From positions 45,416 through 109,415 of the forward strand of contig JAFDXF010000080.1 of the NCBI GenBank assembly GCA_018268055.1: 64,000 nt of DNA, in the 5' to 3' direction. Numbering within the stretch: the stretch's first letter is position 1; every line of letters starts with the position of its first letter. A program made the translations under genes and the position numbers. The stretch comes from Bacteroidota bacterium (GTDB lineage: Bacteria > Bacteroidota > Bacteroidia > Chitinophagales > Chitinophagaceae). Positions 1-8,553 of this stretch are shown here, in pieces. The notes below the pieces were generated by a model. It was not told where the DNA came from and did no database searches. It was given only the letters and a program-made list of their open reading frames with translations.

Positions 1-1015
1 GTAATACATAAAAAATTTTCTGATTGGGTATCCAACAGTAATCAGCTATAAAACCACCTTGTGAGCCGGTATGCTCAATAGTTCTTTCTCCGGCTACTTG
101 TGTAATAAACCAACTTAATCCCAGTTTTGATGGAATTGTATCTTTCCACTCTGCTAATGGATATACTACTCGTGATTTTGTTATCCATTCATTGCTCAAG
201 AAAAGATTTTTTTGAATAGCTTGTTCATATTTCCATAATTCAGTTACGCTACTCCACACACCGCCATTCCCTGCTGCTGCAAAAGTTGGCTCTTCTCCAT
301 AGTCCAGCTCTTCAAATTCACCGTCTTTATTTTGATAATAAGCATGTGCTACATTTTTTTCCGGATGCGGCCCGTCGGTAATCGTACTATGTTTCATTCC
401 TGCTGGTTGGAAAATTTCTTTAGCAATATAATCTTGCCACTTTATCCCACTTACCTTTTCAATAATTAATGCTAATCCATTGAATGCAGGGTTGGAGTAA
501 TGATATTTTGACCCCGGTTCAAACTCCAATTTTTCTGTCTGTTTTAATGGGACAAAATTTTCTTCATCCTTCGCGGTAAGATAAAAGTCAAATTCTTCAT
601 CTATTTTCCTGCTATCCGGCAATCCTGATGTGTGCGTCAACAGATGATATATTTTTATTTGTTTGGCTATATTTTTGTTTTTAAAATCAGGAAAGTATTT
701 ATAAATATCATCAGTCAATGATAATTTGTTTTCTGATGCCAGTTTTAAAATACCGTAAGCTACAAATGTCTTACTGATAGAACCGAGGTTAAAAATAGTT
801 TGTTCCGTAATTGGCTTTTTTGTTTTCATGTCTTCCAAGCCAAAAGCATTTTTATAAATTACTTTACCATTTTTCACTAATAATACTGAGCCGCCCGGCT
901 CGTTTTCAGCAAAATATGATTGAAATAAAGAATCTAATTGCATAGATCGTTTTTTATTCTTTTGTGCTGCACTCAATAGAGGTAGCATACAAAAACAAAT
1001 TAAAATATATTTCAT
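1..1015 (-). CDS. Serine beta-lactamase-fold hydrolase (class C/AmpH-like), C-terminus cut by window edge
   Basis: The gene is read leftward from an ATG at 1013-1015 and runs off the window, leaving about 338 residues without a stop. The N-terminus looks like a signal peptide (MKYILICFCMLPLLSAAQ). Three hallmarks of the penicillin-recognising serine hydrolase fold are visible: SxxK as S79-I-S-K82, the tyrosine motif as YSN in KYHYSNPAF, and an HTG triad in IEHTGSQGG, with the typical HLLTHTSGL stretch between them. Family members are periplasmic or secreted esterases, D-Ala-D-Ala carboxypeptidases or peptidases; substrate cannot be predicted from the motifs. No antibiotic-resistance role should be assumed. 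The next gene on the same strand starts its stop only 37 bp upstream, so cotranscription is possible. Confidence 0.9.
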   Translation of the reverse strand, partial: MKYILICFCMLPLLSAAQKNKKRSMQLDSLFQSYFAENEPGGSVLLVKNGKVIYKNAFGLEDMKTKKPITEQTIFNLGSISKTFVAYGILKLASENKLSLTDDIYKYFPDFKNKNIAKQIKIYHLLTHTSGLPDSRKIDEEFDFYLTAKDEENFVPLKQTEKLEFEPGSKYHYSNPAFNGLALIIEKVSGIKWQDYIAKEIFQPAGMKHSTITDGPHPEKNVAHAYYQNKDGEFEELDYGEEPTFAAAGNGGVWSSVTELWKYEQAIQKNLFLSNEWITKSRVVYPLAEWKDTIPSKLGLSWFITQVAGERTIEHTGSQGGFIADYCWIPNQKIFYVL

Positions 1016-1052
1016 CGGTGTTGAACAATTTAATTTTATTGAACAAATTATT

Positions 1053-1478
1053 TCACTTCAATATTTTTAAAAACTTTTTCAACTCTTCTGATTCAATTAC
1101 GGTGAGTGTTTTATGATTATCACATTTAGATTTTAAAAATAATACTCTTTTATGTAGCGGGTATTTTTCTAAAATTTTATTTATGATTTCCAATGCGCCT
1201 TCATCCTTCATGTATAATGGAGTTATTTCCGGTTTTTCCGATTTTTGCTTTTCTTTTTTGCGTAAGATAATCGCTTCTAAAGTCGCTAATTTATTTTGCG
1301 GTATCTCTTTTATTTTTTGTGCTTTACCAAACAAACCTTCTAATTGCTTTTTACTGAGGCCGCCTCTCTCTTGGTACTGTCTCAAAATGCTTTGGGCAAA
1401 ATGATTCTCCGGTTGTTTTTCGGCAACTGTTTGTAGTATATCCAACACTATATCTACGCCAGGTTTTAAGCGATTCAT
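1053..1478 (-). CDS. Small conserved-looking hypothetical protein, 141 aa
   Basis: I do not recognise this gene. It starts at an ATG at 1476-1478 and encodes a soluble, very lysine-rich protein with no signal peptide or membrane segment. The sequence looks wholly alpha-helical, with a central charged stretch (KAQKIKEIPQNK, then RKKEKQKSEKPE around residues 73-83). The middle contains GGLSKKQLEGLFGKA, a pattern reminiscent of small helical C-terminal modules found in Bacteroidota, but this is only an impression. It lies 11 bp downstream of the YgiD-like gene and 37 bp upstream of the serine hydrolase, all on the minus strand, so it may belong to one transcript with them. Confidence 0.7.
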   Translation of the reverse strand: MNRLKPGVDIVLDILQTVAEKQPENHFAQSILRQYQERGGLSKKQLEGLFGKAQKIKEIPQNKLATLEAIILRKKEKQKSEKPEITPLYMKDEGALEIINKILEKYPLHKRVLFLKSKCDNHKTLTVIESEELKKFLKILK

Positions 1479-1489
1479 TGGTTTTTAGT

Positions 1490-2320
1490 TTATGTAAATG
1501 TAACAGATGTCATGTTTATCGAACCGGCGACTAACTTATCATTAAAGAAATGCGGTATTTCATTCTTCCCCTGTAGTCCTAAAATGTAAATCAATGGATA
1601 ATAATGATCGGGAGTTGGTATCGCTAATGTTGCCGCTTTACTAAGTGATTTGTAGTCAATCAATGACTGATGATCACCCATTAAAATTTTTTGTTTCAAA
1701 AGTTCATTCATTTCAATTGCCCAGTCATAACCAAAACCTGATACATCCATTTTATCCCATGCGATCATACGTAGGTTGTGTACCATATTACCACTACCAA
1801 TTATTAAAACTCCTTTCTTGCGTAATGAAGTAAGTTCTTTTGCAAGATTATAATGATAAGAAGCCGGCTTTGCGTAGTCAATACTTAATTGTAAAATTGG
1901 AACATCGGCATCCGGGTACATTCGCCGAGCTACAACCCAGGCTCCATGATCTAATCCCCATTCATGATCCAAACCAATATTTGTGCTTTTGATTAATTCT
2001 TTTGTTTCTGATGCGACTTGTACACTGCCCGGTGCGGGATATTGCACTGCATATAATTCATTAGGAAAGCCTCCAAAATCATGAATGGTCTTTGGATGCT
2101 CCATAGCCGTTATAAAAGTGCCATCGGTGAGCCAATGAGCCGATATGACTAATACTGCATTTGGCCTTGGTAATTCTTTGCCCAACTGTTCCCATTTCAT
2201 GCTAAATTCATTTTCTTCAATACCATTCATCGGGGAACCATGACCTATAAAGAGTAATGGCATTGATTTACTTTGTTCTTTAAAATTGTCGCTAATTTTT
2301 TTTAAAGTGGCTAAACTCAT
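1490..2320 (-). CDS. ygiD: 4,5-DOPA dioxygenase extradiol-family protein (YgiD-like)
   Basis: A 276-residue protein of the LigB/extradiol dioxygenase superfamily, type YgiD/DODA. Near the N-terminus it has MPLLFIGHGSPMNGIEENEF, where the HGSP histidine is a metal ligand, followed by VLVISAHWLTDG (second ligand region) and a later LDHGAWVV and IIGSGNMVHNLR, all in the family order. Bacterial members open catechol rings such as that of L-DOPA using a metal ion; the physiological substrate is unknown. The frame is open further upstream, but I choose the ATG at 2318-2320 (MSLATLKK) because a TAnnTTTG-type box lies just upstream of it and the extra 15 residues do not look like family sequence. Cytoplasmic. 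Confidence 0.88.
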   Translation of the reverse strand: MSLATLKKISDNFKEQSKSMPLLFIGHGSPMNGIEENEFSMKWEQLGKELPRPNAVLVISAHWLTDGTFITAMEHPKTIHDFGGFPNELYAVQYPAPGSVQVASETKELIKSTNIGLDHEWGLDHGAWVVARRMYPDADVPILQLSIDYAKPASYHYNLAKELTSLRKKGVLIIGSGNMVHNLRMIAWDKMDVSGFGYDWAIEMNELLKQKILMGDHQSLIDYKSLSKAATLAIPTPDHYYPLIYILGLQGKNEIPHFFNDKLVAGSINMTSVTFT

Positions 2321-2325
2321 AATAA

Positions 2326-2333
2326 CAAAGTTA
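2326..2333 (-). promoter_or_regulatory. Bacteroidota -7 box (TAACTTTG) before the YgiD-like gene
   Basis: On the minus strand the sequence reads TAACTTTG, matching the Bacteroidota TAnnTTTG -7 element, six bases before the chosen ATG. No -33 TTTG at proper spacing is evident. A start this close would give a very short or leaderless transcript. Confidence 0.35.
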
Positions 2334-2498
2334 TACATGTTTGCGTGATTAACCGTAGCACACAAAATAAATTAAGTGGCTAAACACTTGCAATAAATAA
2401 TACAAATGACTAACTAATTATGTCAGGCACTTGCTCAAAGAAACTTCTTGAATTGTAAATTTCTATAATTTATTCACCGTCAAGGAGTAGGCGTTTTT

Positions 2499-3176
2499 TT
2501 ACTCTTTGTTTTTTGTATTCAATACAACTTTTTTAGATCGGAGATATTTACCAATAGTTAAGCCATAAACTCTATGACGAATTTTAGGGCCTCCATCTTC
2601 ATTATTTATACTTGCAGCACCATGAGTGTATTGTGTAGAAACAAAAAAACCATTCCCTGTTTCGTAACCCAATTGAAGCAACAGATTTCCTCCTACATAG
2701 CCGTAATTCCCATTGAAGTCAAACTTCATTTTGCGGTCAACAGTGCCACCGCTTTTTAAATCAAATTTTTCTTTTCCATAAATATTGAACTCCAAGGATG
2801 GACCAAATTTTATGTAAAAATGATTGGCTGCTTTACCGAGATTATATTGAAGCAATGCAGCCATTTCAATTGTGTGGATGCTTGTGTTATTATTTAGTGC
2901 TGCTGTGTCAGGTGGATTGACAAATTGTGCAAATGTTACTTTGTAACCTTTTAAACTATAAAATAATTCTGGCGCAAATAGTAAGTTGTTTTCAAATGCA
3001 GTTTTTAAACCAACGCCTGCATGAAAACCATACTTAACTTCATTTTTCTGCTTTTGATTAAGAATGGTATAGCGAGCTGCGGTTGCCTGTGGTCCTGCAA
3101 ATATGCTCCAATCTACTTGCCCGTTTGCATACGATAAAATCAAAATAAGACCTATCAAAAAAAATATTTTTTTCAT
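2499..3176 (-). CDS. Outer-membrane beta-barrel protein, PorT-like family
   Basis: A 225-residue exported protein. It begins with a clear signal peptide (MKKIFFLIGLILILSYANGQ) and continues with alternating hydrophobic/polar strands and glycine-rich turns, for example FAGPQATAARYTILN, YGFHAGVGLKTAFENN and GNLLLQLGYETGNGFFV, ending in the RHRVYGLTIGKYL pattern typical of Bacteroidota 'porin family/PorT' barrels of this size. Such proteins sit in the outer membrane as 8-10-stranded barrels; most have no known cargo. It is transcribed away from the DinB-like gene with about 200 bp between. A distant paralogue of similar size lies at 59228-59809. Function beyond the barrel fold is unknown. Confidence 0.82.
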   Translation of the reverse strand: MKKIFFLIGLILILSYANGQVDWSIFAGPQATAARYTILNQKQKNEVKYGFHAGVGLKTAFENNLLFAPELFYSLKGYKVTFAQFVNPPDTAALNNNTSIHTIEMAALLQYNLGKAANHFYIKFGPSLEFNIYGKEKFDLKSGGTVDRKMKFDFNGNYGYVGGNLLLQLGYETGNGFFVSTQYTHGAASINNEDGGPKIRHRVYGLTIGKYLRSKKVVLNTKNKE

Positions 3177-3375
3177 TCGAGTTTCTGTTAAAAATTATGG
3201 CGTTTTCATTTGGTTGGCTTTTCGGATTATGGTATTCTATAGCGCCTATAGCGTTGTAGAATTCATGATAAATTTGGTGGTTTTTGACAGGGGATTGGTT
3301 GATAATTGAAATTAGTGGATAAAAGTAGTTACAAAAATTGGTGTGTGCAAGCATTAATGCCAATAAATTCAGAAA

Positions 3376-3921
3376 TCAAAATTTCTTTGCAGGATCTTTT
3401 ATTTCATTACTTTGATTGAACTGTTGTGAATGTCCTTTTGGAATAGAAAGGGTTTGCCAATTTTGGTTCTTTATCATTTTCCCGATGAATAATATTTGTC
3501 CTATGTGCGAAGCATAATGCGCCAATTGTCTATTGATGGCATCCAATGCTGTCAATGGCTCTTTGCGGACATATACATTAGTTAATAAATCTTTTTCTTC
3601 AAGGCTTGTAAGTGCATTTAATAGGCAAGTCCAGCCTTTTTCCCACTGTTCGATGATCTGTGCTTTTGTATTTTTATGCGTTTCAAATTCATCGTCTCTG
3701 TCGCGCCATTCTTTTTCACCATCTTCTGTCAGGAAATTGGTAAACCTGCTCAGCATATTTCCGGAAATATGATGTACTAATATGGCGATACTATTCGATT
3801 CTGATGAAGCTAAAAAATGAAAATCATTTTCATCCAACTGATCAAAAGTTTTGTCGGCTAATTCTTTATATGATTTTAAACGCGCAATTGCAGAACTCAA
3901 ATATTCATTTCCGATTGTCAT
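3376..3921 (-). CDS. DinB-superfamily protein (DUF1572-like), putative metal-dependent enzyme
   Basis: A 181-residue cytoplasmic protein with the four-helix DinB fold. Three histidines appear in the expected places: ILVHHISGNM in the second helix and QLAHYASHIGQI in the fourth, where the HxxxH pair with the earlier His usually binds a divalent metal. The N-terminal IARLKSYKELADKTFDQL is the usual first helix, and the DRDDEFETHKNTKAQI stretch matches the DUF1572 subgroup. Related proteins include mycothiol or bacillithiol transferases and damage-inducible proteins; many are of unknown role. It lies 17 bp downstream of ggt on the same strand, so it may be its cotranscribed partner, which would fit thiol metabolism, but that is inference. 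Confidence 0.8.
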   Translation of the reverse strand: MTIGNEYLSSAIARLKSYKELADKTFDQLDENDFHFLASSESNSIAILVHHISGNMLSRFTNFLTEDGEKEWRDRDDEFETHKNTKAQIIEQWEKGWTCLLNALTSLEEKDLLTNVYVRKEPLTALDAINRQLAHYASHIGQILFIGKMIKNQNWQTLSIPKGHSQQFNQSNEIKDPAKKF

Positions 3922-3938
3922 AGTTTTACTTTTTTATA

Positions 3939-5660
3939 TTAATATCCTTCGGCAGAATCATCGCCTCTGTTGTCGGCAACAGCTTCAATTTTTTTATTAG
4001 TTAATACTTTGATTACTTCTGTGCGGCCAATGCCTCCACGAAGACTTAATTTATATCCCATTTTACGCAATGCATTTTGTACCTCATCCGGTATTCCTTT
4101 TTCCATTGCTATTTCATCGGGCAGCCATTGATGATGAAATTTTGGTTTCCATACTGCATCTTCTGTATTCATATTAAATTCTATAATATCAATGATGGTC
4201 TGAAAAACAGAAGTAGGAATAGTTGTTCCTCCGGGAGTGCCCACTACTAAAAATGGTTTGTTATCCTTCAATACAATTGTAGGAGCCATAGAACTCAACA
4301 TTCTTTTTCCGGGTTGAATAGCATTTGCTTCGCCACCAACTGCGCCATACATATTAGGTGTGCCGGGCTTAATACTAAAATCATCCATTTCGTCATTTAA
4401 AAAAAATCCTGCTCCACCTACTACCGTTCTGCTACCATACGAATTATTTAAAGTAGTTGTTACAGCTACTGCATTTCCGTCTTTATCCAAAACGCTTAGG
4501 TGTGTTGTCTCCTCACTTTCATATCCACTGATTGCGCCCGGTTGAATAGTCGAGCTGGGTGTAGCTTTTGTAGGTTCATAGCTTTTCATTCGCTCTTTTA
4601 AATAAGCATCACTTGTAAGTGTTGCTACCGGCACTTTGTAAAAATCTGCATCGCCCATATATCGTGCCCTATCGGCATAGGCTCTTCTTTCTACTTCTGT
4701 CATTAACTGAATGGATTGTGCTGTAAGAAAGCCCATTTGATCAATATTTCTATCTTCCACCATCTTCATCATTTGATTCAAAAGCAACCCACCGCTGCTT
4801 GGCATCGGCATACTTACTACTTTGTAGCCTTTGTAATCAAAAGTGAGCGGTACTCTTGATTTTGCTTGATAATTTTTTAAATCATTCAATGTAATAATAC
4901 CATTGCCTCTTTTCATTTCTTCAACGATGAGCTGCGCCGTTTCTCCTTCATAAAAACCTGATTGGCCTTTTGCTTTTATTCTTTTTAATGTGTTGGCTAA
5001 TTCTTTTTGAACTAATGTATCACCTGCTTTCCAATGATCTTTTACAAAAACAGGCATTACCGAATTGCATTTTTTTAAATCTTTTTGTAATGCATTGAAT
5101 GAACGGGCTTCGCTTTCGCTAATCGTGAATCCTTTTTCTGCAAGGTCAATAGCAGGCTGAATCAATTTTTCAAAAGGTAGTTTTGCATATTTATAAGAAG
5201 CGAAAAGGCCTGCTACCGTTCCTGGTACTCCGCTTGACAAATGTCCATTCTGACTATTGTTCAGCATCGGATTTCCATCCTTATCCAAATACATATCTCT
5301 GCTTGCACTTGCGGGAGCCATTTCTCTATAATCAAGCGCTAATAATTGTCCGTCATTCAGCCTTGCTACCAAAAAACCTCCGCCACCAAGATTACCCGCA
5401 TTGGGATAAACAACTGCTAATGCTAATTGAGTGGCAATTGCAGCATCAACGGCATTACCACCTTGCTTTAAAATTTCTACACCTACTTTACTTGCCAAAG
5501 GATGTGCAGATACTACAGCACCATTTTCACAAACAACTTTTTTACTGCCGACATATTGATATGGATTGATAGAACTACTTCGCTTTGCAGCATCCTTGGC
5601 GGTACCACAGGAAAAAGAATAAAGAATCAATGCAGTGATAAAGATTGAAAGTTTGCGCAT
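3939..5660 (-). CDS. ggt: Gamma-glutamyltransferase, probable lipoprotein
   Basis: A 573-residue precursor of gamma-glutamyltranspeptidase, which hydrolyses glutathione or transfers its gamma-glutamyl group outside the cytoplasm. The start ATG at 5658-5660 gives a lipoprotein-like signal (MRKLSIFITALILYSFSC), with Cys18 as the probable lipidated residue; an in-frame upstream ATG would add 12 charged residues. The large-subunit signature GGNAVDAAIATQLALAVVYP and the GGGGFLVA loop are present. The autoprocessing site is in ESEETTHLSVLD, where the first Thr of TTHLSV (about residue 385) becomes the catalytic N-terminus of the small subunit. PGKRMLSSMAPTI and VVGTPGG of the small subunit follow. 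It is complete and looks active. Confidence 0.95.
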   Translation of the reverse strand: MRKLSIFITALILYSFSCGTAKDAAKRSSSINPYQYVGSKKVVCENGAVVSAHPLASKVGVEILKQGGNAVDAAIATQLALAVVYPNAGNLGGGGFLVARLNDGQLLALDYREMAPASASRDMYLDKDGNPMLNNSQNGHLSSGVPGTVAGLFASYKYAKLPFEKLIQPAIDLAEKGFTISESEARSFNALQKDLKKCNSVMPVFVKDHWKAGDTLVQKELANTLKRIKAKGQSGFYEGETAQLIVEEMKRGNGIITLNDLKNYQAKSRVPLTFDYKGYKVVSMPMPSSGGLLLNQMMKMVEDRNIDQMGFLTAQSIQLMTEVERRAYADRARYMGDADFYKVPVATLTSDAYLKERMKSYEPTKATPSSTIQPGAISGYESEETTHLSVLDKDGNAVAVTTTLNNSYGSRTVVGGAGFFLNDEMDDFSIKPGTPNMYGAVGGEANAIQPGKRMLSSMAPTIVLKDNKPFLVVGTPGGTTIPTSVFQTIIDIIEFNMNTEDAVWKPKFHHQWLPDEIAMEKGIPDEVQNALRKMGYKLSLRGGIGRTEVIKVLTNKKIEAVADNRGDDSAEGY

Positions 5661-5868
5661 ACTGTGTTTTATTTTAGGAAAGGTACTTCTTTTCAAAAAT
5701 AAATTTAAGATACTTGTATAAATTCTGAAATTTTACTCAAAAGGTTTTCTTAAATTGCCGTTCTAATTATTCGCTACTAAAACCAAAATACTTTTATCTA
5801 AACCTTGAGGATAGTTGTTTAATAGTTGAACTTGCTACATGATTTTTTAAACGATAAATTTTAAACGT

Positions 5869-8409
5869 ATGAGAAAATTATTTACTTTATTGTTGATGAC
5901 AGTTGCTTCTGTTACTTTGTTGTCCGGGCAGTTAAAATCTCCTGATGAATTTTTGGGTTATAAAATAGGAAGTCGTTATACGCCGCACTTCAATATTGTA
6001 AACTATTTCCAACAAGTAGCTGCAGCAATGCCCAATAATGTAAAGCTGCAACAGTATGGACGCACCAATGAAGGTCGTCCATTAATAGTGGCATTTGTTT
6101 CTTCTACTGAAAATATATCCAATCTGGAAGATATCAGGATGAATAATATGAGACTGGCTAACTTGGCTAAAGATAAAAGAGCGCCTGCGGAAGATAATGT
6201 TCCCGCTTTAGTATGGTTGAGCTATAATGTACATGGCAATGAAACATCATCATCCGAAGCCGCATTGATGACTCTATGGGCATTGGTAGATCCTGCTAAT
6301 ACAAAAACAAAAGAATGGTTGAAGAATACAGTGGTGATAATTGATCCATGTATGAATCCTGATGGAAGAGATAGATATGTTAACTGGTTTAATACGATGG
6401 TAGGAAAAACACCGAATCCGGATATTACTGCACGCGAACATAATGAACCTTGGCCGGGTGGTCGCAGTAATCATTATAATTATGATTTGAACAGAGATTG
6501 GGCATGGCAAACGCAAGTAGAGAGTGCACAAAGAGCAAAAATTTATCAGCAATGGATGCCTTATGTGCATGTGGACTTTCATGAGCAATCATATAATCAT
6601 CCTTATTATTTTCCACCGGCTGCACAGCCTTATCATGAGATAATTACTTCATGGCAGCGTGATTTTCAAACTATGATTGGAAAAAATCATGCAAAATATT
6701 TTGATGCAAATGGTTGGCTTTATTTTACTAAAGAAATTTTTGATCTCTTGTATCCTTCTTATGGAGATACATACCCAATTTATAATGGTGCAATAGGAAT
6801 GACTTATGAACAAGCTGGCGGTGGTGCTGCAGGCTCCGCTGTAATCACAAAAGAAGGAGACACACTTACCCTCTTAGACAGAGCTACGCACCATTTCACT
6901 ACATCACTGAGTACTATTGAAACTTCTTCTATCAATGCAGGACGTTTGGTAAAAGAGTTCAGAAAGTTTTTTAATGATGCAGTAGCAAATGGTTCGGGCG
7001 AATACAAATCTTATTTAGTAAAATATTCAGATGCAGGAAAACAGCGGATGAATGCATTGATGGATTTGTTGGATAAAAACGGCATCCAATATGAATTAGC
7101 TGCTGCTTCATCACGATCCTTAACAAATGGATATCGGTATTTCACCGGAAAAGATGAACCATTTACTATAGATCAATATGATTTGATCGTGCAATCACAA
7201 CAGCCACGCAGTACGTTATTAAAAGTTTTATTTGAACCCAAAACTAAATTAGTAGATTCTGCTACTTATGATATTACTGCATGGGCACTGCCTTATGTAT
7301 ATGGATTAGAGTCTTATGCATTAAAAAATAAATTGCAATTGGGTGGAGGTAAAAGAGCAGAGTCTGCTAATAATAATTTAAGTAGTGCTTATGGCTATGT
7401 AATAAAGTGGGAGGGAATACAAAGTGCAAAAGCATTAGGTCAGTTATTACAAAAGGGAATACGTGTTCGTATTTCCGAAAGCCCCTTTTCAGTTGATGGT
7501 CAGGATTTCGGGCGAGGGTCATTAATCGTTATAAAAAATGGCAATGAAAAATTTGGAAACACTTTGGCTTCATTGGTAAGTCAAGCATGTAATGAATATA
7601 ATGTCGTGGCAAAAAACATCAGCACCGGATTTGTGGATAAAGGATTCGACTTTGGTAGTCAGAGAGTACATGCAATCGCTACGCCTAAAGTTGCTCTATT
7701 AACTGGCACAGGTGTTAATGCAAATGCAGCAGGCGAGATTTGGCACTTTATGGATCAAGAGTTGAATTATCCTGCCACTTTGGTAAATGCAACGAGTTTT
7801 AACAATATCAATTTGTCGGATTTCAATGTATTGATAATGACTTCAGGCAATTATTCTTTTTTGAATGATAAAAATTCAGTTGATAAGTTGCAGAGTTGGA
7901 TTAGTAATGGAGGCCGGCTTATTACGCTGGAAGATGCAGTGAAACGAATGTCCAAATTTGATTGGAGTTTAAAAAGTAAAAAGGAAGATGACAGTGCGGA
8001 TAAGAAATCAAATAAAAATGATTATAGCTCATTGGCAAAATTTGAAGATCAAGAAAGAGATCACTTGCGAGATTTAATTGCCGGATCCATTTTTAAAGTG
8101 GAATTGGATAATACAAATCCATTAGCTTTTGGCTATCCTGATTATTATTTTACTTTGAAGCAGGATGATAATATGTATGAGTTTATGAAAGATGGTGGAT
8201 GGAATGTAGGAGTGATCAAAAAATCTGCACAAGTTGCCGGATTTGTAGGCAGTAATTTAAAAAATAAACTACAAGACGGGATGATTTTTGGTGTGCAACC
8301 GATGGGGCAAGGTCAAATTGTTTATCTGGCGGATGATGTGCTCTTCCGTAGTTTTTGGGAAAATGGCAAATTGTTTTTCTGTAATGCTGTTTTTATGGTG
8401 GGGCAATAA
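5869..8409 (+). CDS. Secreted M14-family zinc carboxypeptidase
   Basis: An 846-residue exported metallopeptidase with signal peptide MRKLFTLLLMTVASVTLLSG. The M14 active site is visible: zinc ligands H122 and E125 in NVHGNETSSSE, MNPDGRDRYVNW and the LNRDW arginine pair for substrate carboxylate binding, a third zinc ligand at H238 in VDFHEQSYNHPYYFPP, and a likely catalytic Glu314 in MTYEQAGG. After the catalytic domain the protein has a class I glutamine amidotransferase-like fold (about residues 605-700, VALLTGTGVNANAAGEIWHF to GGRLITLEDAV), the arrangement seen in large Bacteroidota M14 proteins. It probably trims peptides in the periplasm or outside the cell. It is divergent from ggt and ends at a strong terminator. 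Confidence 0.92.
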   Translation: MRKLFTLLLMTVASVTLLSGQLKSPDEFLGYKIGSRYTPHFNIVNYFQQVAAAMPNNVKLQQYGRTNEGRPLIVAFVSSTENISNLEDIRMNNMRLANLAKDKRAPAEDNVPALVWLSYNVHGNETSSSEAALMTLWALVDPANTKTKEWLKNTVVIIDPCMNPDGRDRYVNWFNTMVGKTPNPDITAREHNEPWPGGRSNHYNYDLNRDWAWQTQVESAQRAKIYQQWMPYVHVDFHEQSYNHPYYFPPAAQPYHEIITSWQRDFQTMIGKNHAKYFDANGWLYFTKEIFDLLYPSYGDTYPIYNGAIGMTYEQAGGGAAGSAVITKEGDTLTLLDRATHHFTTSLSTIETSSINAGRLVKEFRKFFNDAVANGSGEYKSYLVKYSDAGKQRMNALMDLLDKNGIQYELAAASSRSLTNGYRYFTGKDEPFTIDQYDLIVQSQQPRSTLLKVLFEPKTKLVDSATYDITAWALPYVYGLESYALKNKLQLGGGKRAESANNNLSSAYGYVIKWEGIQSAKALGQLLQKGIRVRISESPFSVDGQDFGRGSLIVIKNGNEKFGNTLASLVSQACNEYNVVAKNISTGFVDKGFDFGSQRVHAIATPKVALLTGTGVNANAAGEIWHFMDQELNYPATLVNATSFNNINLSDFNVLIMTSGNYSFLNDKNSVDKLQSWISNGGRLITLEDAVKRMSKFDWSLKSKKEDDSADKKSNKNDYSSLAKFEDQERDHLRDLIAGSIFKVELDNTNPLAFGYPDYYFTLKQDDNMYEFMKDGGWNVGVIKKSAQVAGFVGSNLKNKLQDGMIFGVQPMGQGQIVYLADDVLFRSFWENGKLFFCNAVFMVGQ

Positions 8410-8432
8410 GTACTACAATAATTAATTAACGC

Positions 8433-8480
8433 AATAATCGGGCAAAGGCAAATTTCTGCTTTTGCCCGATTATTTTTATC
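8433..8480 (+). terminator. Strong intrinsic terminator after the M14 peptidase
   Basis: A perfect 14-bp inverted repeat (8433-8446 with 8461-8474), with a further short GCA/TGC helix inside, followed by TTTATC. It separates the peptidase transcript from the PIG-L unit, so these two should not be treated as a simple operon. Confidence 0.85.
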
Positions 8481-8553
8481 AAGATTCTTTCATTTTATGA
8501 ATGGCAAAAATCTCTTTCTGAATAAAACTTATATTCGCTGATAAATTTTGAAG

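Noticed and set aside
3058..3363. An open frame of about 100 codons on the minus strand overlapping the start of the barrel gene
   Set aside because: It overlaps the signal peptide of the barrel gene in another frame and runs into the intergenic space; no recognisable motifs.
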